Below, piece by piece: positions 8,387 through 17,506 of a DNA stretch of 47,898 nucleotides (positions are counted from its first letter, which is position 1; each line of letters begins with the position of its first letter). The notes under the pieces were generated by a model. That model worked only from the letters and a program-made list of their open reading frames with translations, did no database searches and was not told where the DNA came from. The position numbers and the translations under genes are program-made. Where the stretch lies: contig JAYVOH010000284.1 in the NCBI GenBank assembly GCA_043758025.1, forward strand, positions 1 through 47,898, read 5' to 3'. This DNA is from VFKE01 sp043758025. Lineage in GTDB: Bacteria > Verrucomicrobiota > Verrucomicrobiia > Verrucomicrobiales > Verrucomicrobiaceae.

Positions 8387-9745
8387 ATGAATCAATTGGA
8401 ACGCGCCACCGAAGAAAATAGCGCGCCCGGCTGGCGTCGACCCGCTGGCGAGGTTTCACTGCCGGAGTCCCATCGAACTGTGGTGGTGCCGCATGACGCT
8501 CCGTTCTTCAGAAAGCTGCTCGCCTTCGCCGGACCGGGTTTCATGGTCGCGGTCGGCTACATGGACCCTGGGAACTGGGCCACGGATATCAAGGGCGGCG
8601 CATCGTATGGTTACACGCTGCTGAGCGTGATTCTCATTTCCAACATGATGGCCATGCTCTTGCAGCATCTTTGCGTAAAGCTGGGCATCGCTACTGGTCG
8701 CGATCTGGCCCAGGCCTGCCGCGATGAATATCCCAAACCCGTGGTGTGGTGTCTCTGGCTGCTTTGCGAAGTCGCCATCGCCGCGTGTGATCTGGCGGAA
8801 GTCATCGGCACGGCCATAGGATTGCAATTACTCTTTGGCATTCCGCTGGTGTGGGGCTGTGTCATCACCGCCCTGGATGTGCTGATGATTCTCTGGCTTC
8901 AGCACAAGGGGTTCCGCTGGATCGAAGCATTGGTGATCTCGCTCATCACCGTGATCGGGGGCTGCTTTGTCGCCGAGTTGATTTTTGCCAAGCCGGATAT
9001 GGCCGCCGTCTTCGGAGGCTTTGTGCCACGTTCGGAGATTTTGCATAATCGCGAAATGCTTTATGTGGCCATCGGCATCCTCGGCGCGACGGTGATGCCG
9101 CATAATCTCTACCTGCACTCATCCATCGTGCAGACGCGCAAATACGCCCAGACCCTGTCGGGCAAAAGGGAGGCCATCCGTTTTGCCACGCTGGATTCGA
9201 CGATCGCGCTGTTTCTCGCGTTGTTCATCAACGCTGCCATTCTCATTCTTGCTGCAGCCACCTTCCACGGCACCGAGCATCAGGAAGTGGCAGAGATTCA
9301 AGATGCTTACAAGCTGCTCTCGCCAGTTCTCGGCGTCGGCATAGCCAGCACCCTTTTCGCGGTCGCCCTGCTGGCCAGCGGGCAGAACTCGACACTGACA
9401 GGCACGCTGGCTGGGCAGATCGTGATGGAAGGCTTTGTAAATATCCGGCTGCGTCCATGGTTGCGCCGCCTGCTCACCCGCGCTCTGGCTCTCATCCCGG
9501 CGGTGATCATCATCAGCATCTATGGAGAGAGCAAGGCCATGGACTTGTTGGTCGCCAGCCAGGTGGTGCTCTCCATGCAGCTTGGCTTTGCGGTCTGGCC
9601 GTTAATGCGCTTCACGGGCAGCAAGGCGAAGATGGGCGAGTTTGTCAATCCGCTCTGGGTTCAGTTCGCAGGGTGGGGCACGACGGTTCTCATTATCACA
9701 CTGAATTTGAAACTGCTTTACGAAACGTTCGTTCCGGCCAAATAA
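8387..9745 (+). CDS. mntH: Nramp-family divalent metal (Mn2+) transporter
   Basis: A 452-residue proton-coupled metal importer with 11-12 membrane helices. The signature metal-binding motif DPGN is present in GYMDPGNWATDIKGG, and the sixth helix motif is MPHNLYLHSSIVQ. Divergence from mntR and the operator between them argue for manganese. The ATG at 8387 follows a pyrimidine-rich leader without a Shine-Dalgarno sequence. The next gene, a universal stress protein, starts 17 nt downstream; in some bacteria these two domains are fused, supporting a joint role. Confidence 0.93.
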   Translation: MNQLERATEENSAPGWRRPAGEVSLPESHRTVVVPHDAPFFRKLLAFAGPGFMVAVGYMDPGNWATDIKGGASYGYTLLSVILISNMMAMLLQHLCVKLGIATGRDLAQACRDEYPKPVVWCLWLLCEVAIAACDLAEVIGTAIGLQLLFGIPLVWGCVITALDVLMILWLQHKGFRWIEALVISLITVIGGCFVAELIFAKPDMAAVFGGFVPRSEILHNREMLYVAIGILGATVMPHNLYLHSSIVQTRKYAQTLSGKREAIRFATLDSTIALFLALFINAAILILAAATFHGTEHQEVAEIQDAYKLLSPVLGVGIASTLFAVALLASGQNSTLTGTLAGQIVMEGFVNIRLRPWLRRLLTRALALIPAVIIISIYGESKAMDLLVASQVVLSMQLGFAVWPLMRFTGSKAKMGEFVNPLWVQFAGWGTTVLIITLNLKLLYETFVPAK

Positions 9746-9762
9746 ACTCAACACCGGTTGCC

Positions 9763-10194
9763 ATGTATCAGAAAATTCTCGTCGCGCTCGACCACACTGC
9801 CTCCGATGCCGCCGTGCTGGAGCATGTCAGCCGCCTGGCTCCGCTGCATCAGAGTGAGATATTGCTCGTGCATGTCGCAGACGGCTGGGCGGCGCGGAAC
9901 TTCGAGCGGCTCAAACTCGCGGAATCCGAAGAGATGGTGCGTGACCGTCGCTACCTTGAAGAGACCGCGCAGAAATTACAGGTGGAGATCAAGCAGACAG
10001 TGCATGTCCATCTCGCGCTGGGAAATCCGCCAGACGAAATCGTCCGGGTGGCGCATCTGGAAAACTGCGACCTCATCCTCATGACTTCGCATGGCCACCG
10101 ATTCTTCAGCGATCTCTGGCATGGCAGCACCATTGATCAAGTGCGGCACAATACCCATGTGCCGATCCTGGTGGTGCGCGCGGCAAAAAAATAA
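9763..10194 (+). CDS. Universal stress protein (UspA family)
   Basis: A 143-residue single-domain Usp beginning MYQKILVALDHTASDAAVL. The nucleotide-loop region reads TSHGHRFFSDLWHGST, so the first glycine of the usual G-2x-G-9x-G(S/T) motif is replaced by Thr, which may weaken ATP binding. The ATG at 9763 is chosen over a longer open frame that runs out of frame through mntH. It is in an operon with mntH and probably responds to the same manganese or oxidative stress signal. Confidence 0.88.
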   Translation: MYQKILVALDHTASDAAVLEHVSRLAPLHQSEILLVHVADGWAARNFERLKLAESEEMVRDRRYLEETAQKLQVEIKQTVHVHLALGNPPDEIVRVAHLENCDLILMTSHGHRFFSDLWHGSTIDQVRHNTHVPILVVRAAKK

Positions 10195-10202
10195 ACCCCG
10201 CC

Positions 10203-13200
10203 ATGTTGCCGCGCCTCATGATCGCCCCCGTTATCATTTGCTTGTCGTTGTTCACTTCTCTCTGCGCTGAATTTCCTACGCCCACGAACAACCAGCCGGA
10301 GACCATCCCGCTCACGCCACCCGAAAAGACTATTGGCATGATGCATCTGCCGCCGGGCTTCAAGGCCACGCTCTTCGCGCATGAGCCGGATGTGCGGCAG
10401 CCCATCGCCATGTGCTGGGATGAGCACGGGCGTTTGTGGATCGCAGAAAATTACACTTACTCCGATGGCAACGAACGCTTCGACATGAAGTTGAAGGATC
10501 GCATCCTCATCTTCGAGGATACGGATAATGACGGCCATTTCGACAAACGCACGGTCTTCTGTGACGACCTCCAGATGCTCACCAGCATTGAGCGCGGTTT
10601 CGGCGGCGTGTATGCGCTTTGCCCGCCGAACTTGCTCTGGATTCCCACGAAAAATGACAGGCCCAGCGGCCCGCCGCAGATTCTGCTCGACGGATTCTGC
10701 ACCACTGCACAGAGCCGTCACACCCTCGCCAACGGCCTGAAATGGGGGCCCGACGGCTGGCTCTACGGACGGGTCGGCATCAGCAGCACGTCATGGGTCG
10801 GTGTGCCGGGAGATGGGAGCACGGACACTCCTGTCCGCAATCAAGCAGATGGCGGCACAGCCGCGAGTTCAAATGAAGCGGACAGGAGTGTCCGTGCTCC
10901 TCTCCAGCGTCAGCCCACCGCGGGCGGCATCTGGCGCTATCACCCCACGCGGAAGATTTACGAGCCTTACTGTCACGGCACCACGAACCCATGGGGCATG
11001 GATTGGGACGAGCACGGCGAGATGTTTTTCATCAATACCGTCATCGGCCATCTCTGGCACGGCATCCAGGGCGCGCACTACAAGCGCATGCACGGCGAGG
11101 ATCCCGCGTCGCATATCTACGGCCTCATTGACCAGCATGCCGATCATTATCACTGGGACACCGGCAAGAAATGGAATGAAACCCGCGATGCCAAAGGGCT
11201 TACCGATGAACTCGGCGGCGGTCACGCGCACACCGGGCTGATGATCTATCAAGGCACGAACTTTCCGAAGGAATATCGCGGCAAAGTTTTCACCAACAAC
11301 CTCCACGGACATCGCGTGAACGTTGACCGCATCGAGCGCGAAGGCAGCGGCTACGTCGGCAAACACGATCCCGACTTCATGAAGACCGACGACCCGTGGT
11401 TCCGCCCCGTGGAAATTCAATACGGACCTGACGGCGGTGTTTACATTCTCGACTGGTGCGACATCGGCGAATGCCATGAACAGGATGGCGTTCATCGCAC
11501 CTCAGGCCGCATTTATAAAATTACCTACGGCGACCCGGTAAAACCGAAGGAGACGGACGTTGGCAAGTTAAGCGATGAAGAATTAGTCAAACTTCAGCTC
11601 AGCGACAACGAGTGGCTGGTGCGCATGGCGCGGTGGGAAATACGTGAACGGTATTACCGACTAACGGCCGAGGAGGAGCGAATATTGGCACTGGGGAATG
11701 GGAGCTGCTCTCCGAATCGACAAATCTACATAATGCGCGTTGCAGATGTGCTGAGATCTGTGCTTGAGGATAAAAGTGCATCGGCAAAAGTGCGTTTAAA
11801 TTCTCTTTGGACACTTGGGCAGATCGAATATCCGAGAAATGTTCAGTTGGATTCGTTATCCGGCTCTGGCAGTGTTTATTTGGAGTCTTGGAGATGCAAG
11901 GCGTTGCATTCCTGTTTCGGATACTTTCCGTATTATCTTGGGAATGCCTTCGATTGTTTCGGGAAACCCCATATCGCAAAGCAGCTTGATGCACTTCCGC
12001 CTGAAGAACGCAAAGACAAAGTTACTCCGGAGAGGTTAGAGGCGCGAACTCGTGAGTTCATTCTAGAGCAATCACTAAAATCCTGTAGCACACAATCGTT
12101 GAGACTTGTGCTTATTGGGTCGCTCCCACGACCGATAGATACCAAAATAGCGCAATCCCTCCTCTCCCACGCTGAAGACGCCACCGACCACAACCTGCCG
12201 TTGATGTATTGGTATGGCATCCGCGATTTGCCACCGGCGGAACTCGTGAAGCTCGTCAAAGACTGCCGCATTCCACTCGTCACGCAATTCATCACGCGCC
12301 GCATCACGGAGGACATCGACAAAGACCCCGCGCCGCTCAACACGTTGCTGGAACTTGCGAGTAACACGGGCTTCCAGCCTGTGGGTCCAACGGGCGTCCC
12401 GCCTGTTGCCGAAATTGCCAATAACGGGCAGGATGCCCGTTCTACACACAGCAAAGATGGCTGTGCCACTTCGATCCTTCGTGGCATGACCGACGCCCTC
12501 AAGGGTTGGCGCAAGGCGAAGAAGCCTGAGGCTTGGGACGCTTTTGCTGATGTAGTAGCCCGACATTCCGATGTCGGGACTCGCACGTCGCCTGACTCGA
12601 CTTCGGAAAGTCGAGCTACTCCCACCGCAATGCTCCGCGACCTCAACGTCCTTTTCGGCGATGGCCGCGCGCTCGATGAAATCCGCGCCGTTGCGCTGGA
12701 TGACAATGCCGACGTCGAGGCGCGTAAATCCGCGCTGGCGACGCTCGTCGAAGCGAAGTCTCCCGATGCCCGCAAAATCTGCGAGAAGCTTTTGACCGAG
12801 CGCAGCCTATCCGTTGCCGCCGTGCAGGGACTCGCCACCTTCGATGACCCGGCCATTGGGGAAATGATCGTGAGGCACTGGGGAATTTTTTATACCACCG
12901 AACATGCAGCAGTCATCGCCGCGCTGGCCTCGCGCCCCGGATTTGCCAAAGTGTTGCTGGCGCATCTGGAAGGCAGCGCGGGCGTCACGCCTGTTGCATC
13001 TTCAGCTCATAACAACGGGCAGGATGCCCGCGCTCCTCTCATCCCGCGCACCGAGATCACGCCCGTCATCGCGCGGCAGATTCGCAGCTTCAACGACGAA
13101 GCTTTGAACAAGAAGCTCGCCGAGGTGTGGGGCGAGGTTCACGATTCATCCGAAGACAAGAAGAGTCTCATTGCCGCGCTCAAGACGAAACTCACGCCAG

Positions 13201-13634
13201 AGTTCATCGCGAAGGGAGACCCGTCACAGGGGCGCATGTTGTTTAACGGCATTTGCGCGGCGTGCCACAAACTTTATGGCGAGGGTGGCGATATTGGCGC
13301 CGACCTCACCGGAAGCGGTCGTCACGATGCCGGGTATCTGATTGAAAACATCATTGATCCCAGTGCGGTGGTTGCTGCGGATTTCACAATGGCGGTCGTC
13401 ACGCTCAAAGACGGTCGCGTGCTCAACGGCATCATCAGTGAGAAAACGGATCGGACTGTCACGCTGAAAATGGTCGGGCAGAAAGTCACCGTGGATCGCA
13501 ACGATGTGGTGAAACAGGAACAACTTCCCATTTCCATGATGCCCGAGGGTCAGCTCAACGTGCTGAGCGACAAACAAATCGCCGATTTCTTTTCCTACCT
13601 CATGAGCAGCGCCCAGGTGCCGATGCCGAAATGA
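10203..13634 (+). CDS. PVC-type heme-binding CxxCH giant dehydrogenase-like protein with repeat insertions
   Basis: An exported protein of 1143 residues with a signal peptide (MLPRLMIAPVIICLSLFTSLCAE). Residues about 40-450 form an NHL/PQQ-dehydrogenase-like propeller (PPGFKATLFAHEPDVRQP, GPDGWLYGRVG, YGPDGGVYILDWCD). A HEAT-like helical middle follows. The C-terminus is a cytochrome c domain with heme site CAACH at Cys1018, Cys1021 and His1022, and a distal methionine in SMMPEGQLN. The architecture is typical of Planctomycetota and Verrucomicrobiota; substrate unknown. Four in-frame hairpin elements are embedded at 10816, 12361, 12555 and 12979. The stretch 11640-12130 has visibly lower GC and different codon use from the rest of the gene. 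Confidence 0.88.
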   Translation: MLPRLMIAPVIICLSLFTSLCAEFPTPTNNQPETIPLTPPEKTIGMMHLPPGFKATLFAHEPDVRQPIAMCWDEHGRLWIAENYTYSDGNERFDMKLKDRILIFEDTDNDGHFDKRTVFCDDLQMLTSIERGFGGVYALCPPNLLWIPTKNDRPSGPPQILLDGFCTTAQSRHTLANGLKWGPDGWLYGRVGISSTSWVGVPGDGSTDTPVRNQADGGTAASSNEADRSVRAPLQRQPTAGGIWRYHPTRKIYEPYCHGTTNPWGMDWDEHGEMFFINTVIGHLWHGIQGAHYKRMHGEDPASHIYGLIDQHADHYHWDTGKKWNETRDAKGLTDELGGGHAHTGLMIYQGTNFPKEYRGKVFTNNLHGHRVNVDRIEREGSGYVGKHDPDFMKTDDPWFRPVEIQYGPDGGVYILDWCDIGECHEQDGVHRTSGRIYKITYGDPVKPKETDVGKLSDEELVKLQLSDNEWLVRMARWEIRERYYRLTAEEERILALGNGSCSPNRQIYIMRVADVLRSVLEDKSASAKVRLNSLWTLGQIEYPRNVQLDSLSGSGSVYLESWRCKALHSCFGYFPYYLGNAFDCFGKPHIAKQLDALPPEERKDKVTPERLEARTREFILEQSLKSCSTQSLRLVLIGSLPRPIDTKIAQSLLSHAEDATDHNLPLMYWYGIRDLPPAELVKLVKDCRIPLVTQFITRRITEDIDKDPAPLNTLLELASNTGFQPVGPTGVPPVAEIANNGQDARSTHSKDGCATSILRGMTDALKGWRKAKKPEAWDAFADVVARHSDVGTRTSPDSTSESRATPTAMLRDLNVLFGDGRALDEIRAVALDDNADVEARKSALATLVEAKSPDARKICEKLLTERSLSVAAVQGLATFDDPAIGEMIVRHWGIFYTTEHAAVIAALASRPGFAKVLLAHLEGSAGVTPVASSAHNNGQDARAPLIPRTEITPVIARQIRSFNDEALNKKLAEVWGEVHDSSEDKKSLIAALKTKLTPEFIAKGDPSQGRMLFNGICAACHKLYGEGGDIGADLTGSGRHDAGYLIENIIDPSAVVAADFTMAVVTLKDGRVLNGIISEKTDRTVTLKMVGQKVTVDRNDVVKQEQLPISMMPEGQLNVLSDKQIADFFSYLMSSAQVPMPK
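10816..10900 (+). repeat. In-frame hairpin element with 23-bp inverted repeat
   Basis: A perfect 23-bp inverted repeat (10816-10838 and 10878-10900) encloses a 39-nt centre. Each arm contains its own small hairpin, CGGACA-CTCC-TGTCCG. The centre contains GCGGC-ACA-GCCGC, again with a 3-nt loop. It is translated in frame (TDTPVRNQADGGTAASS, then DRSVRAPL) in the propeller domain of the giant cytochrome. Confidence 0.85.
12361..12468 (+). repeat. Modular hairpin element in the giant cytochrome gene
   Basis: The element starts GTAACACGGGCTTCCAGCC, identical over about 23 bases to the element inside metH at 43084. It contains CACGGGCT-TCC-AGCCTGTG, ACGGGCG-TCC-CGCCTGT and AACGGGCA-GGA-TGCCCGTT. 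The encoded peptide has GFQPV, GVPPV and NGQDARST, closely matching the gcvP insertion. It lies in the helical middle region, at about residues 720-755. Confidence 0.85.
12555..12619 (+). repeat. GTAG...CTAC double-hairpin (BIME-like) element inside a gene
   Basis: GTAGC (12555) and GCTAC (12615-12619) bracket two hairpins: CCCGACAT-TCCG-ATGTCGGG (12559-12578) and CTCGACTT-CGGA-AAGTCGAG (12596-12615). GTAG next to a hairpin is the hallmark of REP sequences mobilised by RAYT enzymes. Two inverted REPs form a BIME. Here the unit is translated in frame in the giant cytochrome gene. Confidence 0.8.
12979..13036 (+). repeat. Shortened modular hairpin element in the giant cytochrome gene
   Basis: Contains GGCG-TCA-CGCC (12981-12991) and CGGGCA-GGA-TGCCCG (13016-13030), and is translated as GVTPV...NNGQDARAPL. 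It is a decayed or shortened relative of the 12361 element; the NGQDAR core is the same. Confidence 0.7.
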
Positions 13635-13640
13635 ACAAAC

Positions 13641-13991
13641 TTAAAACGGTTTCATGATCCCGAGCCACGCAGCGAGACCACCGAGCAGGAGCGCGACAAA
13701 CACGGCACCGGTTCCCGAAAGCATCTTGCGCTTCACAAAGACCGGCAGCACTGCCGCGATCACCCAGATGCCCACCTTGCACCAAGCCCAGATGGGAATC
13801 GACTTCATGATGCCCATTTTTGCCAGCAACCCGAAACCGGCGATCGGAATCAATAACAGGGCGATGCCGCGCAGCATCGCGCCGAACTTGCGGAGCCGGA
13901 TGTTATCCGCGCCTCCCAGCGCGGCACCGGTGCCGGCGAAGAGCGCCATGACGGCAATGAGATGGATGATTTGGTAGGCTTGGAGGGTCAT
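13641..13991 (-). CDS. Small four-helix membrane protein of unknown function
   Basis: 116 residues with four hydrophobic segments (YQIIHLIAVMALFAGTGAAL, RGIALLLIPIAGFGLLAKMG, WAWCKVGIWVIAAVLPVF, FVALLLGGLAAWLG). It has no recognised catalytic motif. The pattern of a His in the first helix (IIHLIAV) and a Trp-rich third helix recalls small SirB/CopD-like membrane proteins, but I cannot assign it. Its end lies 6 nt from the stop of the giant cytochrome, convergently. It starts about 40 nt downstream of the pdxA stop on the same strand, so co-transcription with pdxA is possible. Confidence 0.6.
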   Translation of the reverse strand: MTLQAYQIIHLIAVMALFAGTGAALGGADNIRLRKFGAMLRGIALLLIPIAGFGLLAKMGIMKSIPIWAWCKVGIWVIAAVLPVFVKRKMLSGTGAVFVALLLGGLAAWLGIMKPF

Positions 13992-14030
13992 GCGCGAGCA
14001 TAAACACGGTCTTTCACGACGCGCAAGCGC

Positions 14031-14984
14031 TCAAGTTCCCGCCGCGAGCCGGGCCGCAAGTTTCACGGCCTCGAATAAACTATTCGGATTCGCTTTCCCC
14101 AGCCACGCGATGTCGAGCGCGGTGCCATGATCCACGCTGGTGCGCACCACTGGAAGGCCGAGCGTGATGTTCACGGCATCATCAAACGCGAGAGTCTTTA
14201 GCGGGATCAATCCCTGATCGTGATACATGCAAACATAGGCGTCGGTGCGTTTTCGCCGCGCGATAAGAAACGCGGTGTCCGGTGGCAGTGGCCCTTCCAC
14301 GTTGATGCCTTTCTTTTTGGCCGCCGCGATGGCGGGCATGATGAAGCGCTCCTCTTCGCGCAGGCCGAACAGGCCGTTCTCGCCCGCATGAGGGTTCAAT
14401 CCGCATACAGCAAGTCGTGGCTCGCGCCCGCGAATTTTCCTCATGGCATAGGCAGTCAGTTCGATGACTTCCAGAATCCGCGCGGCGCTCAAAAGCGAGG
14501 GCACTTCATTCAGCCCCACATGCACCGTCACCAGACTGCACGTGATTTCTGGCGCGGTGAGCATCATGCAGGCATGGGGCGCGTGCATTTTCTCCGCAAA
14601 AATTTCCGTGTGTCCCGGATATTGGGTGTAACCGGCAAGATGCTGCGCCTCTTTGCTGATGGGGCAGGTGGTCACGCCCGCAACCTCCCCGGCTAGCGCG
14701 GCGGCGATGGCGCGCTCGATGTAGTGAAAGCTCGCGCGGCCCGTGGCGGCGTTGGGCTGGCCAGGTTGGAATGCATCAAGCGCGATGGCTTGGAGATCGT
14801 TCACTGACGATTCAAAAAATGGCAGTCCGCTAACTTCCGCCACGCGCCGCAGCACCGCCGCGTCGCCGAACACCACCGGCTCGCAGACCGCGCGAAGTTC
14901 CGCATGGGCCAGCGCGCGCAGGCACAGTTCCGGCCCGACCCCGGCGGGGTCTCCCATAGTGATGGCGATGCGCGGAAGGGTCAT
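14031..14984 (-). CDS. pdxA: 4-hydroxythreonine-4-phosphate dehydrogenase
   Basis: A 317-residue NAD-dependent enzyme of pyridoxal 5'-phosphate synthesis (DXP-dependent route). It opens with ITMGDPAGVGPELCLRAL, the family signature. The metal-binding histidines fit PGHTEIFAEK, YHDQGLIPLK and SVDHGTALDIA. The length is normal. Paralogues acting on phospho-threonate (PdxA2) share these motifs, so the exact substrate is not certain. PLP is the cofactor of GcvP upstream, but the genes are not linked in an operon. Confidence 0.92.
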   Translation of the reverse strand: MTLPRIAITMGDPAGVGPELCLRALAHAELRAVCEPVVFGDAAVLRRVAEVSGLPFFESSVNDLQAIALDAFQPGQPNAATGRASFHYIERAIAAALAGEVAGVTTCPISKEAQHLAGYTQYPGHTEIFAEKMHAPHACMMLTAPEITCSLVTVHVGLNEVPSLLSAARILEVIELTAYAMRKIRGREPRLAVCGLNPHAGENGLFGLREEERFIMPAIAAAKKKGINVEGPLPPDTAFLIARRKRTDAYVCMYHDQGLIPLKTLAFDDAVNITLGLPVVRTSVDHGTALDIAWLGKANPNSLFEAVKLAARLAAGT

Positions 14985-15103
14985 GGCTCACGATGGCGGG
15001 GTGTCGGCAGTCTTCAAACAAGAATCGCGTCCAAGGCCTGCTCATGCCCGGTTCCGAATTCCGTCCTTGTTTTTGCGCGGGCCGGACGGATACTTTGCGC
15101 CCG

Positions 15104-16066
15104 ATGAAATTCTCCACACTCCTCCCTGTCATGGCCACGATGCTGGCCCTCTCCGGTCTGCTTCATGCGGCTGATTCCGAAGCCGATGTCCTCTGGAAAA
15201 AGGTAGACGACTCTTTGACCGCGATGAACCAGCGTCCGGCCACGCCGCCGAAAACACGTGAGGAAGCCATGGAGTATTATAAAAAACTTATCGCGACTGT
15301 CGATGAGACCTCCAAAGCTTTCGTGGAGAAATTTCCAAATGATGCCCGCCGCTGGAAGATTCGCCTGTTTGAAGGCATGACAGCCCAGATGCGTGAATCC
15401 ATTGGCGTGCCTGCAAAAGGGGACATGAAAACGACGCTCGACGAAATCACGAAATCAACTGACGCCGACCCCGAGACAAAATCGGAAGCGAGCGCCATCA
15501 CCGTTCTTATGGCCGCAGAGGGCATCGAGAATGGAAACGGCACTCTTGAAGAATGGACGAAGCTGGCGGATGCCCAACTAAAAGCCTACCCTGATTGCAA
15601 ACGCAACGCGGTGATCCAAGCCAAGATGCAAAGCACGAAAGCGCTCGCCGACCTCAAGAGCAAGCCACTTGATCTTAAGTTCACCGCCGTGGATGGTCGC
15701 GAAGTGGATCTCTCCAAGATGGCCGGCAAAGTCGTGCTCATCGACTTCTGGGCGACCTGGTGCGGACCTTGCGTGGCTGAAGTGCCGAATGTGGTGAAGA
15801 CTTATGAAAAGCTCCACGGCAAGGGCTTTGAAATCGTCGGCATCTCCCTCGACCAGGACAAGGTTAAGCTCGAAAGCTTCACCAAGGAAAAGAACATGGC
15901 CTGGGCGCAATATTTCGACGGCAAAGGCTGGCAGAATGAAATCTCCACGCGCTACGGCATCAACAGCATTCCCGCCATGTGGCTGGTGAACAAGAAGGGC
16001 ATGGTCGTCAGCACCAGTGCCCGCGGCAAGCTGGAAGAAGCGGTCGAAAAATTGCTCGCGGAGTAA
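15104..16066 (+). CDS. Exported TlpA/ResA-like thiol-disulfide protein
   Basis: 320 residues with a signal peptide (MKFSTLLPVMATMLALSGLLHA). Residues about 25-180 form a helical domain of unknown fold, followed by a thioredoxin-like domain with active site WCGPC (Cys220, Cys223) and the cis-proline in NSIPAMW. The thioredoxin part is a clear paralogue of the C-terminus of the protease fusion at 25060 (shared KPLDLKFTA, GKVVLIDFWATWCGPC, GFEIVGISLD). ATG 15104 begins the signal peptide; the open frame continues upstream without purpose. A strong terminator follows. Confidence 0.85.
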   Translation: MKFSTLLPVMATMLALSGLLHAADSEADVLWKKVDDSLTAMNQRPATPPKTREEAMEYYKKLIATVDETSKAFVEKFPNDARRWKIRLFEGMTAQMRESIGVPAKGDMKTTLDEITKSTDADPETKSEASAITVLMAAEGIENGNGTLEEWTKLADAQLKAYPDCKRNAVIQAKMQSTKALADLKSKPLDLKFTAVDGREVDLSKMAGKVVLIDFWATWCGPCVAEVPNVVKTYEKLHGKGFEIVGISLDQDKVKLESFTKEKNMAWAQYFDGKGWQNEISTRYGINSIPAMWLVNKKGMVVSTSARGKLEEAVEKLLAE

Positions 16067-16087
16067 GAGACGCCGTCCGCTCATTTC

Positions 16088-16125
16088 AACGCGCAGCCGG
16101 GTTCAGACTTGGTTGCGCGTTTTTT
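16088..16125 (+). terminator. Rho-independent terminator
   Basis: Stem AACGCGCAGCC (16088-16098) pairs with GGTTGCGCGTT (16111-16121), 11 bp with one G-U pair, followed by a T-run through 16125. It ends the TlpA-like transcript. Confidence 0.85.
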
Positions 16126-16192
16126 GTGGCAGTGGAAATATTGCCATATCAGCGAGAAGCCTGCATCATACCACGTTGTTCCTATCCAACTC

Positions 16193-17497
16193 ATGAAACT
16201 CACATTGTTATGGATTCTTTTCGCAGGTGCTGCCGCGTTGTCCCAGCCCGTCACCACACTGCTCTGGTGGCCGGACAAGCAAGGGCCGACCTGCGACGGC
16301 ATGGTGCCTGATGCGGATGCGGCGAAGCTCCCGTTGCAATGGGATGAGGCCAGCCAAAAAGGCATCGCATGGAAAACTCCCGTTGAGGATGAAGGCCACT
16401 GCACGCCGGTCATCGGCGGGGATTTGATCTGGTTCACCGCCGCCACCAAGGACGGGAAAAAGATGTTCGTCTATGCCGTCAACCGGCACGACGGGAAGGT
16501 CATCCATCACAAGCTGCTCTTTGAAAACGCCGCACCTGAGGAACTCGGCAATCCCACCAACAACTACGCCGCGCCATCCTGCGTCATTGAGGCGGATGCC
16601 GTCTATGTCCACTTCGGAACTTATGGCACGGCGAGATTGAATCCGCTGACGGCGGAAGTAGTCTGGCAGCGGCGCGACATCAAATGCCGCCACTTCCGCG
16701 GGCCGGGATCGTCGCCCTACTTGTTTGAAAATCTCATCATCCTCACTTTCGATGGCATCGAGGACGACCAATTCGTCACCGCACTCGACAAGACCACCGG
16801 CAAAGATGTCTGGCGCACGAAACGCTCCACCATTGACTACGGCGATCTCGACAGCAAGGGGCGGCCCACGCGGGAAGGAGACATGCGCAAATCATTCTGC
16901 ACACCGCTGGTCATGTCCGTCAATGGCACACCGCAATTGATCTCGCCCGCATCACGCGCAGCCTTCGGTCTTGATCCCCGCACGGGCAGGGAAATTTGGA
17001 CGATCCACACCACCGGCTACAACGCCGCCATCCGACCGCTCATCAAAGGCGACATCGCTTACATCAATAGCGGCAGCCAGCTGATCGCGCTCAAAATTGA
17101 CGCCAGCACGAAAGGTGACGTCACCAGCAAATCACTCTGGGTGCGCGATAAACGCAACGCCAACTTGTGCAGCACTGTCCTGATCGAGGATTACATTTAT
17201 CAGGCCGACTCCAATGGCGTGACTCACTGCGTCGATCTCAAAGATGGCTCCAGCACCTGGAGCGAACGGCCCTTCAACAGCGCGGGAAAATTGTTCGCCT
17301 CCACCATCGCCACCAGAGAGCGCGTCTATTTCTTTAGCGAAACGGGAGATGCCACCGTGGTCGCGGCTGATCCCAAAAAATTCAATGTCCTCGCGCGCAA
17401 CAAGCTGGACTCAGGCATGACCGCCTCGCCCGTTGCAGCCGATGGCGCCTTGTTCCTGCGGACCAAGACGCATCTCTACAAGATCGTGAAGCAGTAG
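16193..17497 (+). CDS. Exported PQQ-like beta-propeller protein
   Basis: 434 residues with a signal peptide (MKLTLLWILFAGAAALSQP). Propeller repeats are visible as ARLNPLTAEVVWQRRD, TALDKTTGKDVWRTKR and FGLDPRTGREIWTIH, the PQQ-blade pattern found in BamB and alcohol dehydrogenases. No PQQ- or metal-binding catalytic set is apparent, so it is probably a scaffold or binding protein. ATG 16193 is chosen because it starts the signal peptide. The kinase gene starts 9 nt after its stop, suggesting one operon. A second such propeller lies just beyond the kinase at 21428. Confidence 0.8.
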   Translation: MKLTLLWILFAGAAALSQPVTTLLWWPDKQGPTCDGMVPDADAAKLPLQWDEASQKGIAWKTPVEDEGHCTPVIGGDLIWFTAATKDGKKMFVYAVNRHDGKVIHHKLLFENAAPEELGNPTNNYAAPSCVIEADAVYVHFGTYGTARLNPLTAEVVWQRRDIKCRHFRGPGSSPYLFENLIILTFDGIEDDQFVTALDKTTGKDVWRTKRSTIDYGDLDSKGRPTREGDMRKSFCTPLVMSVNGTPQLISPASRAAFGLDPRTGREIWTIHTTGYNAAIRPLIKGDIAYINSGSQLIALKIDASTKGDVTSKSLWVRDKRNANLCSTVLIEDYIYQADSNGVTHCVDLKDGSSTWSERPFNSAGKLFASTIATRERVYFFSETGDATVVAADPKKFNVLARNKLDSGMTASPVAADGALFLRTKTHLYKIVKQ

Positions 17498-17506
17498 CCC
17501 GTCGGC

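Noticed and set aside
9457..9762. Upstream extension of the universal stress gene through mntH
   Set aside because: It is a different frame of mntH; the Usp fold starts at 9763.
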